A DNA stretch of 64,000 nucleotides, from positions 48,261,874 through 48,325,873 of the forward strand of contig CM071573.1 in NCBI GenBank assembly GCA_036426205.1. Direction: 5' to 3'. This DNA comes from Ascaphus truei (taxonomy: Eukaryota > Chordata > Amphibia > Anura > Ascaphidae). The notes below the pieces were generated by a model, which had not been told where the DNA came from, made no database searches, and saw only the letters and a list, made by a program, of their open reading frames with translations. Shown here in pieces: positions 10,286 to 22,461 of this stretch. Both the position numbers and the translations under genes were made by a program. Numbering within the stretch: the stretch's first letter is position 1; the number at the start of each line of letters is the position of its first letter.

Positions 10286-11887
10286 TGGGTCTCTGGCTTT
10301 GCATCTGAGTCCCACGCTGTATTTAAAAGCTGTGTTAACAGTGAGCATTAGCTTGTAAGGGTTCCATGCAAAAATGGATTTCAGGAAAGGGTGACACGGT
10401 GTGTTCATTTGCATGTCATTTCTCCGAATCCCTTGCTGCAGTGGAAGCACTATATTCTAAGAGAATGGTGAAAGACAGGGTTGCAGACCTGTCTAAGACA
10501 TGTGAATGTTCTCTCAAGTGATCATTTTATTTGCTATGTTATACGGTGGAGGTTTCTTGTCGCCTTTTTCACCCACCATAACTTAAAGTGTGTGTGTGTG
10601 TATGTGTATATATCTATATATCACACACACACACACACACACACACACAACTAAATTGAAAGTCTCTCAGACGAAATGGCAGATTGGCCTCTTTGAGATT
10701 GGTTCGCGAACTTCTGCAGATCAAAGGAACCGGTCGATCCGCAAACATTTTTGGCCCATCTCTACATATGACAAGTGAACAAATAACTGTTATACAGTGA
10801 CGAGGAGAAAAAAAAAGTGTGTGAACCCTTTGGGATTTTTACATATTTCAAACCTAAAATGTTATTAGATTGAGCTCTATGTCCTAATAATAGAAAAAGA
10901 TGTGTAAAGAAAAAATTTGTGCTGCAAAAGTGATGGCATGTGCTAATAAAAGTGCAACCATCCCCCCCGCCCCCACAATTAAGGGGTAACAATTATCCAG
11001 TGAAAAACAATGCATATCAATATCACATAACAATATTAGTGACAGTGTTCAAAAACCTAAATACATATATAAAGTCCTTTAAAAAAGATATCATATCGAA
11101 TGATCTAAAGTCTTATCTGTGATGATAAAAGTTCCAATTCTGATGTAAAACCAAGGATAATAGATACAATAAATTCAATCACTTTGTGTGTACTGTGCTT
11201 AGAATCAACATAGTGGTGAAAAAAAGCAGTGATACCATACATTAAACAGTAAATAGTATTCATAAAGTGACTTGTGAATCTACAAAAATACAAAGTGACT
11301 CAAGTGCACAAAAAATAATAAGTGCATACAAGTATACATGTGATAGTGAGCAAATTGTGTGAAGCAAGTGGATAGCCCAATGAAATCCAATGCAATAAAA
11401 TGTAATGCAAGAAAAGTCCTCCACTCAACCTTCAAACAAGAAACCATTTCCAAGTCTCTTCAAATGCAGTTGTCTTTCCAGGGATATGAGGGAGCGATGG
11501 ACATCGTTCATGTGAAAGAACACAAATGGAGAAAAGCCATAGGGTAATAATGTAGTAACTCTTGTTGGTAGAGACTCAAAGGTTATACTCACATACTAGT
11601 GTGTAATAACTAGCAAATCACAGTCAGTGGCAATGTTGATTGGTAGTGTGACAGATGTGGGTCATCTCAGGAGAGAGAAAAAACATACACACCATAGCGC
11701 AAATAGGAAAACATTAAAAAAAAAACCTTTATATAAAATATCATCAAATCCTATAGAATACACAGAGAATACAAAATCCTACAAGAAAACTATTCTTTTA
11801 GGCAAAACAATGAAAAAATGGGATCTCGCTGCAAGCGGCGATCTCACCGCGTCCGCGACACTGGTATACTCTACTATTGGTTGCCTT
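10286..11887. other. AT-rich intergenic sequence
   Basis: No supported gene. At 10589-10650 a (GT)n tract passes through TATATATCTATATATC into (CA)n, so the whole is an imperfect palindrome. The rest is unremarkable. Confidence 0.4.
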
Positions 11888-13132
11888 CTAGTGTTGCTTC
11901 TGGAAGCGGCCACCCGGGAATTTCGGCATGTCTGACAGCAGTATCCATTTTTCCTGCCACAACATTTTGATGAGGTTTAGGTCTGGACTTTGACTAAACC
12001 ATTCTGAAACGCAAAAATCCTTCTTCTGCAGCCCTTCTTTTGTAGACCTGCTTGCTGTCTTGCTACTGTACATGACTCACTTTCGGTCCAGCTCATGGAC
12101 AGATGGCCTGACATTTTCCATTAGAATATTCTAATACACTGCAAAATTCATGGTTGTGTAAATGACAAGCCGTCAAGGTCCTGAGGCAGCAACGCAGCCC
12201 CAAACCATCACACTCCCACCACATTGCGTGATGGTTGGGATGAGGTTCTTCTGTTCGAATGCAGGGTTTGGTTTTCCCAAACATAACGTTTCTCATTGAG
12301 GCCAAAAAGTTTTACCTTTGACTCATCTGTACAGGGAACATTGTTCCAGAAGTGCTGTGGATCATCTATGTGCTCTTTGATGAAATTCAGACAGGCAGCA
12401 ATGTTCTTTTTAGAGAGCAGTGGCTTCCTCCTGGCTATACTTCCATGAACACCATTCTAGTTCAGTCTTTTGCTGAGTTGAGTCATGAACACTCACATTA
12501 GCCAAGGCGAGAGAGGCCTGCAGATTCTTGGATGTTGCTTTGTTTTTTTATTTCTGACTTCCTGAATGATTTATTGGTTTGTTCTTGGAGAGATTTTGGT
12601 AAGACGACCGTTCCTGAGTAGTGACTGTAATCTTGAACTTTCTCCATCTGTCTGACAATGGATTGGTTGGGCCCCAAATCCTTGAAAATTGTTTTGTAAC
12701 CTTTCTAGACTGATGAGCATCAATAACTGCTTTTCTGAGGTCCTGAGATATAATTTGATTGTGACATGACGGGTTTTCCACACCTGTATAGTGAAGACCA
12801 AACTCACAAAGTTTCTGATCTTTATGTAATGTGAGGCCTCCCAAACTCACCCCTCAAGATCTACCTAATTATTTAAAACCCAATTCTAATTATCCCTTTA
12901 ATTTGGCTTATAAAACCAGGGTTTCACTTACTTTTTCAAATGCCTTGAATCTTAATTACTAATTGTTTGTCTAATTCATACATAATTTTGTTTCAAAATA
13001 CATGTAATTGGTTAATATAAAACCTATTTTATATTTAAGAAAAGACTGGTTTTGAGTCAAGAAGGTCATCATGGAAAACTATGGAAGTTCTGCAATTATC
13101 ATTGGGGTTCACCAACTTTTTCTTGCCCCTGT
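11888..13132 (-). pseudogene. Decayed Tc1/mariner transposon
   Basis: Three minus-strand fragments restore the order of a Tc1 transposase. The N-terminal helix-turn-helix part is at 12548-12850 (IISQDLRKAVIDAHQSRKVT, then ERSSYQNLSKNKP). The middle is at 12093-12305 (MRNVMFGKTKPCIRTEEPHP), and the C-terminal [15 protein letters not shown] is at 11888-12073. The expected catalytic Glu after NPI is Lys here. The right end, reading CAGGGGCAAGAAAAAGTTGG on the minus strand and bordered by TA at 13132, is a terminal inverted repeat. The opposite end was not found, so the left end is truncated. Confidence 0.82.
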
Positions 13133-14049
13133 ATTTCTAACTGGTTAAATTAGGCGATTGATGCCTATTAAAATACAAAGGCAATTATAAGTATCTTTGT
13201 TTTTAACTAAAAAGTAAATCATAATATAGGCACTCATCCCATATAGTAAATCACAAAGTCAATAATTTATCAAAAAATCCCTTATTCTTTTATTGCTTTG
13301 AAAGCTATACAAAAATCACTACTCTCTCCATATTACACTATTTGCACACCAATCAGAAAATACTAAATGTGACGGCTCATCAATATGGCCATTCCTGCAT
13401 GCTATATAAAGTTATACCTCATGCACAATAAATTGAAAAAGTACTTCTGTTATCACTTAATATTGCATCTATACAATTCATAACCTCATAATAATAATAA
13501 CAACAACAGATATTGCACACAAAAATCAAACGTTCCTTTCACAGAAGTCCAGAGACTTGGTAACCAATTGTTGTTAAACAGAAAATGTCTGTATTGTTGT
13601 TTATTCACCGGGCACAAGTATATTACCCACTGACGTCAATAAATAAATGTCTCAGTTGAAACCTTTTATATGTAATAATACTTATCCAACGTTTTGTTCC
13701 TTCTGGAATAAAATGTTTGAATTCTAATATTTCCTTTGTATTACTTCTGTGCTGGCCCATAATGATAGTAGCCCTCTCTAAGCTCTCCTTAGGGCTATCC
13801 CCCCTTGGCTTTGCACGACAATAAGAGCTCTCGTTACGGTCTCTGTAAGGGCATCCTGAACCATCAGTTCCCGGCGCCTTCTACTCCGTGAATATCAGAA
13901 TGGGTAGGATAGTCCCACTGCAAGGTGGCTAACACTACATGCGTAGTTTAGATACTGTAATCTTTTTTCTGTGCATTGCTTAAAATATGCTTTCTATAGC
14001 AGCGTACCAGCTCCAAGCTTGAATGAGCGTCTCTCTTACACCAAATGGC
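13133..14049. other. AT-rich intergenic sequence
   Basis: No supported gene. Short AT-rich tracts, and a GC-richer stretch at 13740-13960 that could be part of a Penelope terminal region given the fragment to its right. Confidence 0.35.
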
Positions 14050-14095
14050 CGACGCATGTTTCGCCCCCTCTCCCTGAGGGCTTCTTCCCGGCTAC
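14050..14095 (-). other. Degenerate hammerhead-like motif, Penelope-associated
   Basis: On the minus strand GGGAAGA is followed by a GC stem (GCCCTC pairing with GAGGGGGC) and then CGAAAC, the arrangement of a hammerhead core (CUGAUGA, stem II, GAAAC). The first box is degenerate. It lies on the same strand and about 150 bases downstream of a Penelope GIY-YIG fragment, where such motifs are known to occur in this element class. Confidence 0.4.
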
Positions 14096-14249
14096 TTTAG
14101 AGCCCTTTCTGTATACTTCTTATTATCTCAAAACTGGAAGTTAAGGCAAATTGTTAAACATATTTATCATTGTTACGTCAAAACCCAGTTCCTAAAACAA
14201 TAATCCCAATAATGGCAGGTGCTACAAAAGGGTGTTAACCTTTAAAAAA

Positions 14250-14710
14250 AAAAAAAAAAAAACATTGAAAATTGTAGTTCTTCATTTAGTCCATTTTCCC
14301 CCATCACATCCAAATTATAGACCCATCTTGATTCATGCTGAAGAAAAATGTTATCCCAATCTCCTCCCGAAAACTCTTGGTTCACCAATTCAAGTCCCAC
14401 ACATTTCAAAGATCTTGTGTTCCTTTCATGCTACCCTGCTTTTTTCATTGTTTCATTAGAATGTCTCAATAATGTTCCAATATCCTCTTTGTTAAATTCT
14501 CTCCATTTTACCAACATACATTTGAGGGAAACCACATGGTAACATGTAAATTACTATTTTACAATTGATACAGCATTGTATATAATTTCCATTCTCATTT
14601 GCATCTTGAAAGATTGTTATTTTTTGTATAAACATGCAGGCTTTGCAGTTTCCACACGGGAAACTTCCTTTTACTGACGATTTTAGCCACATCTTTGATT
14701 TATCACTCCC
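14250..14710 (-). mobile_element. Second Penelope-like fragment (GIY-YIG)
   Basis: The minus strand encodes KGSFPCGNCKACMFIQKI, YIQCCINCKIVIYMLPCG and MYVGKMER, the Cys-rich linker and GIY-YIG core of a Neptune-like Penelope nuclease. After a stop the same protein continues as LKCVGLELVNQEFSGGDWDN, QHESRWVYNLDVM and GENGLNEELQFS, the usual C-terminal end. Several stops and frameshifts are present. It differs clearly from the fragment at 8.6-9.25 kb, so it is a separate lineage. Confidence 0.8.
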
Positions 14711-16105
14711 GCTAGGGGTAAAATAGGCTTCCAGGTGGACAAACTAAATACAGGTGATGGGGTTTCAGATATTACTAAAAATAGTGAAAAGGATAAAGGA
14801 CAACCACATATATTATCTTAAACAGGTCAGAGAAGTGTGTGATCAACACTTTCAATCACATAAAGAGGTGGAGTTATTTGAAAGTATCCTTATGGTTAAA
14901 GTGTCCAGGATCGATTCATTTACACTAATGTTTAAAGACAGTTGCATAATTACACAAATGTAACTTGCTTGAAAACTTTCACAAATCACTGGGAAGTTCC
15001 TCTTGTTCATTCACAAAAGTCACTTAAAATCTACAGAAAGCAACACTCAATATTAACCATCTTTAATCTATGTAAAGAGAATTTGAGCAAAACGAATGAG
15101 AGAGTTTAAATTTTCATTGCCGGTGTGACTAGTGGATTGCTCCCCCGACTGTTGCTTAGAAGAGAAGTTCCGGTCTTCTGTTCAGATAGCGTACGTCATT
15201 CTCAATGAGATCAGTTCCAAGATGGGCACAAAATGAGCACGTATATATAATTACCCCAGTAATTAGAAAAATTCACAGTAAATAAGAGCAGTTTACATAT
15301 TTACTAGCTAAAGTATACGGCTTTGCACGGTTTGCAGTAATCCAAATTATTCTCTCTTCCCCCTCGTTTAACTAAGAGACAGATAAAACATAGATTAAGC
15401 TGCTTCTTTCGCCACCTCTCAGCACTTTTCTCCAGCACAGCTTTCTTTGTCTGCTTTCTGTCTAAACTTTATACAGTAGCTAATCTGACGGTCCTTATCT
15501 GCCACCAGACTATGTGCATTATTATGCTATTCCTCTCTCCCCCCCCCCCACAGCCCTTCCAACTCCCCCTATTCCCTTCTCTCTCTCCCCCTCCAAGATC
15601 CTCACTTTCTCCTCAAGTGTCAATGGACTTCCTCTTTCTTCAGCTGCTTTCTGTCAAAACTGTTTGACTCTGACTCTCCTTATCTGCCACCAGGCTATGT
15701 GCATTATGATGTCACGTGCCAGATCATAGCCTACCAGGTATGTATCTGGCTTTTATATATAGAACATTTTAATAACTCATAGAATTAATATGTTCAAATA
15801 AAAATATATATGATACCCAGGTGCACACCCCTAGGGTCCTCTTAGTATGCATGCAGTTTCAGGTCTAGGTTTCATGGTCTTGGAGCTATGGCGCTAACAG
15901 ACAGACACAGGCTGTTTTATTATTATAGATACATTATATTGGATCAATATAAGAGTTCTCCATACATATATGCAAGACTTGAGGTCTCCAAAATTGTATT
16001 GGTTCATTGAAGGAAAGTTACTACAACCTCCAACAAACCTACAGAAAATAGGAAAAATTGGCAAACAAGACAGGCCAATTGTTCCTTAAATATCATCAAT
16101 GTCAC
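14711..16105. other. Intergenic sequence 3' of zinc-finger gene 2
   Basis: No supported gene. The stretch at 15535-15600 is rich in CT/CCCC, with a C9 run. TTTATT at 15914-15919 is a minus-strand AATAAA about 190 bases past the zinc-finger stop and is a weak poly(A) candidate. Confidence 0.35.
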
Positions 16106-17277
16106 TCATTCGTGTTGGGTTCTCTGATGTTTAATAAGAGTTGAACTGCTGGTAAAGCATTTCCTGCAATTAGGGCATGCATAGGGCCTCTCTCCTGTGT
16201 GCCGTCTTTGGTGTACAATAAGATGGGCACTACGAGTAAAGCTTTTCCCACATTCAAAGCATGAGTAGGGCCTCTCCTCGGTGTGGGTTCTATAGTGAAT
16301 GACCAGACCAGAGCTCTCAGCAAAACATTTGCCGCATTCCGTACAAGCATACGGTCTCTCTCCTGTGTGTATTTTTTGGTGTTTACCAAGAGATGAGCTG
16401 CTAGTGAAGCATTTTCCACAATCAGCACAAGCATAGGGCCTCTCTCCTGTGTGGGTTCTTTGATGTATAACAAGATCTGCGCTACGAGTAAAGCTTTTTC
16501 CACATTCGAAGCATACATATGGCCTCTCCTCTGCATGGGTCCTATGGTGTATAACTAGATCTGAACTATGAGTAAAGCTTTTGCCACATTCACTGCATGC
16601 ATATGGCTTCTCTCCTGTATGGATTACCTGGTGTCTAACAAGAACTGAGCTCTGAGTAAAGCTTTTACCACATTCACTGCATGTATATGGCCTCTCCCCT
16701 GTGTGTAAAGTCTGGTGTTTGCCAAGAGCTGAGCTACTAATAAAGCTTTTCCCACATTTAGAACATACATACGGCATTTCTCCTGTGTGGGTCCTCTGAT
16801 GTACAACAAGATTTGAGCTGTGAGAGAAACTTTTCCCACATTCTATGCATGGGTACGGCCTTTCCCCTGTGTGTGTTCTCTGATGTATAAGAAGTAGAGA
16901 TTTATAAGTAAAGCTCTTTCCACATTCATTGCATGTAAAGCATTTCTGTACTTTGTGGGTTATCTGTTGAACTGTACATTCCGATTCCTCCCAAAACCTT
17001 TTGTTACTGTCACTGCACTTAATCTTCTTTGCTTGTTTATTCTTGTGCACTTGTAGAGCTGCTGCATTCCCCTTGTTACAGTTTACATTGGGTGAACATA
17101 CAAATGGAGGACAGCTACTTTCATCTGGGCTCTTCACATGGGTAGGGGTGAGGCACTGTATTGTACATATGGTGGATTGTCGCGTAGGATTTTTTGCGTT
17201 TGGGTTCTTACAGTTTTTTGGTGCCTGGTCTGGTAAGAGAGCATCTTCTTGATTATTTTCACTTGTAGAAACACAAA
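16106..17277 (-). CDS. C2H2 zinc-finger protein, last exon (ZNF-2)
   Basis: Last exon of a ten-finger Kruppel-type protein, probably a nuclear DNA-binding regulator. The acceptor TTTGTATTTCTCACCAG precedes 17277, again phase 1; the long open frame appears to begin with TTG, so the true start must lie in an upstream exon. The leader is about 115 residues, polar and Cys-bearing, and ends in a ruined finger ([15 protein letters not shown] with one Cys missing). Ten intact fingers follow, from [10 protein letters not shown] to [10 protein letters not shown], joined by TGERP, TGEKP, AEERP and TEERP linkers. The last finger has an H-x4-H ending just before the stop. It resembles the locus at 5.2 kb in leader and phase. 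No effector domain is visible. Confidence 0.92.
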
Positions 17278-18779
17278 CTGGTGAGAAATACAAAGAACAG
17301 AGAGAATATATAGAACATATATGTCAAAGAATTATCATTACAGCTTAATGATTGAATGTTTACATTTGTAATATTTCTCTGATACTGCAGAAGCATCTGG
17401 TTATCTCTAATCTTAAAAAAAAAAAAAAAAATGATAAAGACAAATCGTATTGTATTTACTTTTCACAGGACAATGAAGAAGATTTTGACTTGAGGAGTAA
17501 GCTACAGCTAATATCACTGTCCTTAAAATAGGTGAACCCAGTTTAGATCCCAGAGTCACTTTTATCGCCCTGTGCCTAAGACACCTGATTTATGACAAAC
17601 TTTTAAGCAGCATTTCATTCAAAATCCTATGTTTTTCTTAAATAAATCAGTTGTGTAGAATTAGATAATACTTTCTGCATTACCCCCCCCCCCCCACCCC
17701 CACTCTTTTACGGTTTTAAATTATTTTTGATGTATTAAGCATCTTTAGGTTTCTATAGCAACTATTTAGGAAGCTACATCACTTCCTCTTTTGAAATAGG
17801 CAGCCATATTGCATGCCCTGGGAAGCAGGATGTTTGTCAATCACGTGAGAACAGATCGATCGGCAGTTTAGATAATGCCATTGCCGTACAGGCAAGATCT
17901 CTCTAGAAGGATAACAACAAAACAGGTGGTACAAAGCACAGCAACTAAAATCGTACATGTTTTGCACCATAAATGTTTTCAGTATAGGCTAAAGCAGGAC
18001 TCCTCAAGTTCAGCCTTTGAAAGCAACCAACACCAGGGTTTTTAAATCTATTTAATTGAATTAACCTAGTTAATGATAACTGACAGCTTGCTTAGGTATG
18101 GGTTGCCTTTCCTTTTGGTGCGCTCGAGGACTAAAGTAAGGGAGTCCTGTACTAACGGAGCTCAACATGTACAGCCTGGAAGAAAGAAGGGATAGGTACT
18201 AAGCGGGAGAAGAGAGAGAGATAATTTAGGAAAGAAAAGGAGTAAGAGTGGAAATATGCTTTCATATTCCCACTTCTTTTCTAAATTACCTAGGAGGGGC
18301 TTACATGATAAGAGAATTAAAGGGAAAAAAAACAACATCAAGGGTACATTAAGTTGCATGATTTCAGAGGAAGGGCAATGTTAGAACAAGAGGTCATGCT
18401 TTGATGCAGTCACAGGGAAAAAGGATGAAGTCCTTGATAACTGAAAAAGTAATATACAGTATAGTGGATCCATGGAACTGTCTCCAAGAAAAAAATATGG
18501 AGGCTAATACAGTAAATACCTGAGAGACAGAAGGATACAGAACCCTAAATATTGAAAAAGGCCAAATAGCAAATGGGTTCTGTAGCTTCACATCAAGTAG
18601 GGAAATGGGGAGACTAAGTGGGGCAAGGGGTTTCTATCTGCAAACAGATAGGTGTTGGATTTGGGTAAAAAAAAAAAAAAACATCAATCACCCAGATATA
18701 ACCTCTTAGACACGTTACTGGTATTAGTTAAATGAGTTCATATGACAGAATGCCCCTTTAAACCTTTCAGTGCTGGCGG
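17278..18779. other. Intronic/intergenic sequence upstream of ZNF-2
   Basis: No supported gene. It holds an A17 run at about 17414-17430, a C-rich run at 17684-17702, and purine-rich blocks at 18175-18250. A leading exon of the zinc-finger gene may be hidden here, but none was recognised. Confidence 0.35.
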
Positions 18780-18935
18780 GGTCATAGGGCCAGAGTGTAC
18801 CTATACATTTGCACGCCCCGGGCGAGTGGATTTAACAACGTGGCGAATTCCTATTGGCCCAAGTAGCACACGTGTGGTACTAGGTGGCGAGTAGATTTTT
18901 TTTGTTCAGCGAGTAGATTTTTTTGGTGATTTGTC

Positions 18936-18969
<34 letters not shown>

Positions 18970-19650
18970 ATAGTGAGAGTGTGCGTGAGATAGAGAGAGA
19001 GAGTGCGTGAGATAGAGAGAGAGAGTGTGAGATAGAGAGAGTGTGTGAGAGAGAGTGTGTGAGAGAGTGTGTGAGAGAGAGTGTGTGAGAGAGAGTGTGT
19101 GAGAGAGAGTGTGTGTCATGAGAGAGTGTGTGAGAGACGATTGTGTAGAGATCAGTTTGTTGATGCAGAGTGTGATAGAGATGTTGCGGAGCGATATATT
19201 AGAGATACGATGAGTAGTTAGGACATGAGTGTGAGTATAGTGAGAGAGATGTTGGAGATATTGTGAGATTATATCTTGTGGAAGTGCACAGAGTGTGTGC
19301 TATAGTGGTTGTGAGAGAGGTGTGCGTCTCCATTTTTTAATATAGTTTTTTGCTCTCTTTTTCTTTTGTATGAGACTTTTGAGTTGTTTTATATAGTTGA
19401 TGTGTGTGCACGATCCTTTTGTGATAGTGTTGTTGATTAGTGTTCGTTGTAGATATTTTATTTTGTGTCGCTCGGTGCTCGTGTGTGTGCGCTCGTGCCT
19501 TGATGTGTCACTCGTGCGCGTGTGTGTGCGCTCGTGCGAGTGTGTGTGGCGATCTCGCGCGTGTGTGTGGCGCTCGTGCGCCCGTGTGTGGTGCCTCGTG
19601 CGTGTGTGTGAGATAGTGAGAGTGTGTGTGAGATAGAGATATATATATCG
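18780..19650. repeat. Repeat junction and GT/GA microsatellite block
   Basis: The left part, with GGTGGCGAGTAGATTTTTTT and TGATTTGTCGAC, matches the reverse complement of the left end of the element at 49.75 kb. From 18938 it passes into (GT)n, then long GAGA/GTGT mixtures (TGAGAGAGAGTGTG units) to about 19130, and GTGTGTGCGCTCGTGCG units at 19480-19600. The open frames here are low-complexity artefacts. Confidence 0.8.
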
Positions 19651-19783
19651 TGCATCATATCCTTTGGTAGATATACCTAGGATGGGAGGCGGGGGAGGGG
19701 GGAAAAACACCTGCTCAGCTGATAGCCATGTGGGAAAATAATAGGAAGGGAAGGGGTGCTAGGCTGAGAAATGTACTATTAAA

Positions 19784-20767
19784 CCAAAAGAGAAAGAACT
19801 CAGCTAATGTAGCACTCAGTAACCTTTGTGTGTTAAATATAATTAGTTAAAATTAATCTTTAATTAATCAAATATTAAAATAAAGTGTGCACATAAAGGA
19901 CAAACTAACAAGTCATAAAGGACCAAGCTCAACCTGATAAGAGATATCAACACAAAGTAATTAAGCTGTGGTGCAATAGTCCACTCCTTAGGCCTTGTCC
20001 CCGCTGCCTACTGCAGCGCCCGCTGTGGTGGACGCTGCACGGACGAGAGCCCTCCCCTTAATGGCGCCGGGCCCGCTGCGAGGGGGGGCCGCAGCGCCGT
20101 GGCGCGAGTTGCTCCTGCTCTCAATAGAATTGAGAGCAGGACTCGCGACGGAGCGATAACCCACGCCCCCCTGCGGTTCAGCCAATGAGGGCGAACCTGC
20201 CGGGTGATGTCATGGCCGCGCCCCCGTCACACCCCCCCGGTCTCTCTTCCTGCAGTGAGCTGCAGACCGGGGAATCGGCTGCATGCACCGCCAATCTCGC
20301 GGGCGCGCGTTGCAGCGGAGTTACCGGGGCCTTAGCCTTAGGTCATTAAGTTAAAAATCCATATAAGTAACCCAACAGTATCTACAATTACAACACCCTA
20401 TACTAGGATGATGCCTAAAGGTATAATGCAGAGTCTGACAAGAACAGCTTAATCTGTCATGATCCTAAAAAAGGTGTAGACGTAACTGTTCACCTACGAT
20501 ATCCTTAGGCTAAGGATCCCAAGTACAGCTAATTGTTTTATAACGCTATAGCTTACTTCACTCTTTATGTGAATGTTGACTTGTAATCTGAAGTCAATTA
20601 TAATGCATATCTCCACCCTGTTGGAGGGTGATGCCTCATTGAGGAACAAACAGGGTAGGCTGATTGGTATCAGTCTCGAAGTAATAAGCTAATAGATGGA
20701 GAAATAAGATACAAGTAACACACAAAAGTTACCGAGTGCTACATTAGCTGAGTTCTCTCTCTTTTGG
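19784..20767. mobile_element. Inverted-repeat element of about 984 bp (52-bp arms)
   Basis: Positions 19784-19835 and 20716-20767 are reverse complements with about 3 mismatches in 52 bases (arm starting CCAAAAGAGAAAGAACTCAG). They enclose about 880 bp, including a GC-rich MITE. A 15-base direct repeat, CATCATATCCTTTGG, occurs at 19653-19667 and 20770-20784. Either this is a terminal-inverted-repeat transposon, or the arms are inverted parts of the neighbouring DIRS element, since the gag frame reads into the right arm. Confidence 0.5.
19988..20340. mobile_element. GC-rich inverted-repeat MITE (copy 2)
   Basis: TTAGGCCTTGTCCCCGCTGC on the left and CGGGGCCTTAG on the right border about 350 bp of GC-rich DNA. 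The core is in the opposite orientation to copy 1: GGTTCAGCCAATGAGGGCG, then GTGATGTCATGG. Confidence 0.65.
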
Positions 20768-22097
20768 TTCATCATATCCTTTGGATTTCCTTTCCATTGT
20801 TGCAAAAAATGTTGTTGTAGTGGTCTCATGTGTAGACCTGCCCATTTTACCACATTTAGCATTGGCGTGCATTTTCCCAAGAGCTTCTGAAGGAAAGGAT
20901 CTGAAGTACCCATCTGTCTTTTATTGATCGAGACCATGCCGCCCCAAAATGGCTTAAACTTCCCCCAACTGGAAGCCGCTGGACTCCTTGACCTTCCTGC
21001 AAACTTCCGTCTAGCGAATGAAGCTCTCCCTCTACAGCCACGAAAAAGATCGTTTTGTCCACCTCTCCATGACGTTTGCCTTGAGAATGGTCTTCCAGGA
21101 CGATATGCTCTCGCTTCTCTGTATTGTGCTCTTTCTGGCTGATGAGATGAAGAAAAATTATCTCCTTGTCCTCCTTTCTTGGGGTAAAAAAGTACTTTTA
21201 CCTCCTGATGCATTGGATATAATTGCATCCAACTTCTCCCCAAATAGGAATTCCCCTTCAAAAGGCAAATTACTTCTTGGATGTTAAATCTGTCATAAAC
21301 TTCTTGCCATCACCGCATATAGATCTGGCTGCTAACCTTACTGCGTCAAGAGAAGCTTCAGCCACATAGTCGGCTGCCCACTTGATATCGGATAAAGCTT
21401 TTAGAATGGAAGTTCGCTTGACTCCTTTCTCTAATGCCTCCTCAACATTAGAGATCCATATGCGCATCGCCCTTGATACAGACGTTGTTGATATTGCAAG
21501 CTTACATGCTATGCCACCTGCTAAAAATGATCTCCTCAGGACACTGTCCATCTTTCTATCCATCATATCACTGAAGCGCCGGGTCACTGCATTTTGTATA
21601 TCCCTGAATGATGCTGCATCTTTAACCGGTATAGATGTCTTGGGCACTCTAGAAATTGCTGCATCAATTTTTGAGCTTAGTTCCCCAAATTTCACATCCT
21701 TTTGTCCAAAAGGAAACATCTTATTGAATTTCTTGGGGATATTCAGTTTTCTATCAGGTTGCGACCATTCCGCTTGTATAATATCCATAATTATCTGATG
21801 AATTGGAAAAATTTCTGTTTGTTCCCTCAAATAATCTATCACATCTTTGAGTGTTTTCTTTTCTATCCTCTAACGCCAATGCTTCCCTCATTGCTTTAAA
21901 TTAGAGGTTCTACCATTTCCAGATTAAATTCTGACTCTTCTGTTTGCAATTCTTGCTCAGAAGAATCATACTATTCTGCCTCTGATATAATACCTCTGAT
22001 TCATCCAAAGAGGAGTCTCTCACGATATCCAAGCTGGCTTTAAATCTTGATCTCTTTTGAGTTGGTTTAACTGCTTGTTGCACTGCTGATTCTACAC

Positions 22098-22397
22098 TAA
22101 GGCTACGGCCCCACTGCCTGCGCTGCACGCGCGTCTGCAAGGCTGGCGGCGCATGCAGCCGAGTTTCCCGGTCTGCAGTGAGCTGCAGGAGGAAAGACGG
22201 GGGGGGGGGGGGGGGAGGGGGGGGGGGGGGGGCCGGGGCCTAGCGCTCCGTCGCTAGTTCTAATCACAATTTTAATGTCTTCCTGAAAAACTCACCCCCC
22301 CCCTCCCAGCGGGCCCGGCCCCATTGAGGGGCGGCTCTTGTCTCCGCAGAGCCCGCCATAGCGAGCGCTGCAGCAACCAGCGGGGACCAAGCCTTAG
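22098..22397. mobile_element. GC-rich inverted-repeat MITE (copy 3), inside DIRS gag
   Basis: CTAAGGCTACGGCCCC on the left and GGGGACCAAGCCTTAG on the right are imperfect inverted repeats. The interior includes a run of about 32 G at 22200-22232, broken only by an A and a CC at its end, which is a strong G-quadruplex candidate. It interrupts the DIRS gag reading. Confidence 0.7.
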
Positions 22398-22461
22398 TTA
22401 CTGTATCTTTCATCCATGACAGAAAAATATTCAGCTGTTCATTATAATCTCCAGCTGCTGC

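Noticed and set aside
5216..17300. KRAB domain upstream of the zinc-finger exons
   Set aside because: No frame with a KRAB-like motif was found on the minus strand between the genes; absence may reflect exons outside the window.
18880..19710. Open frames of repeated SHTLSLTH and RVCVRSCE type
   Set aside because: Pure translation of GT/GA microsatellites.
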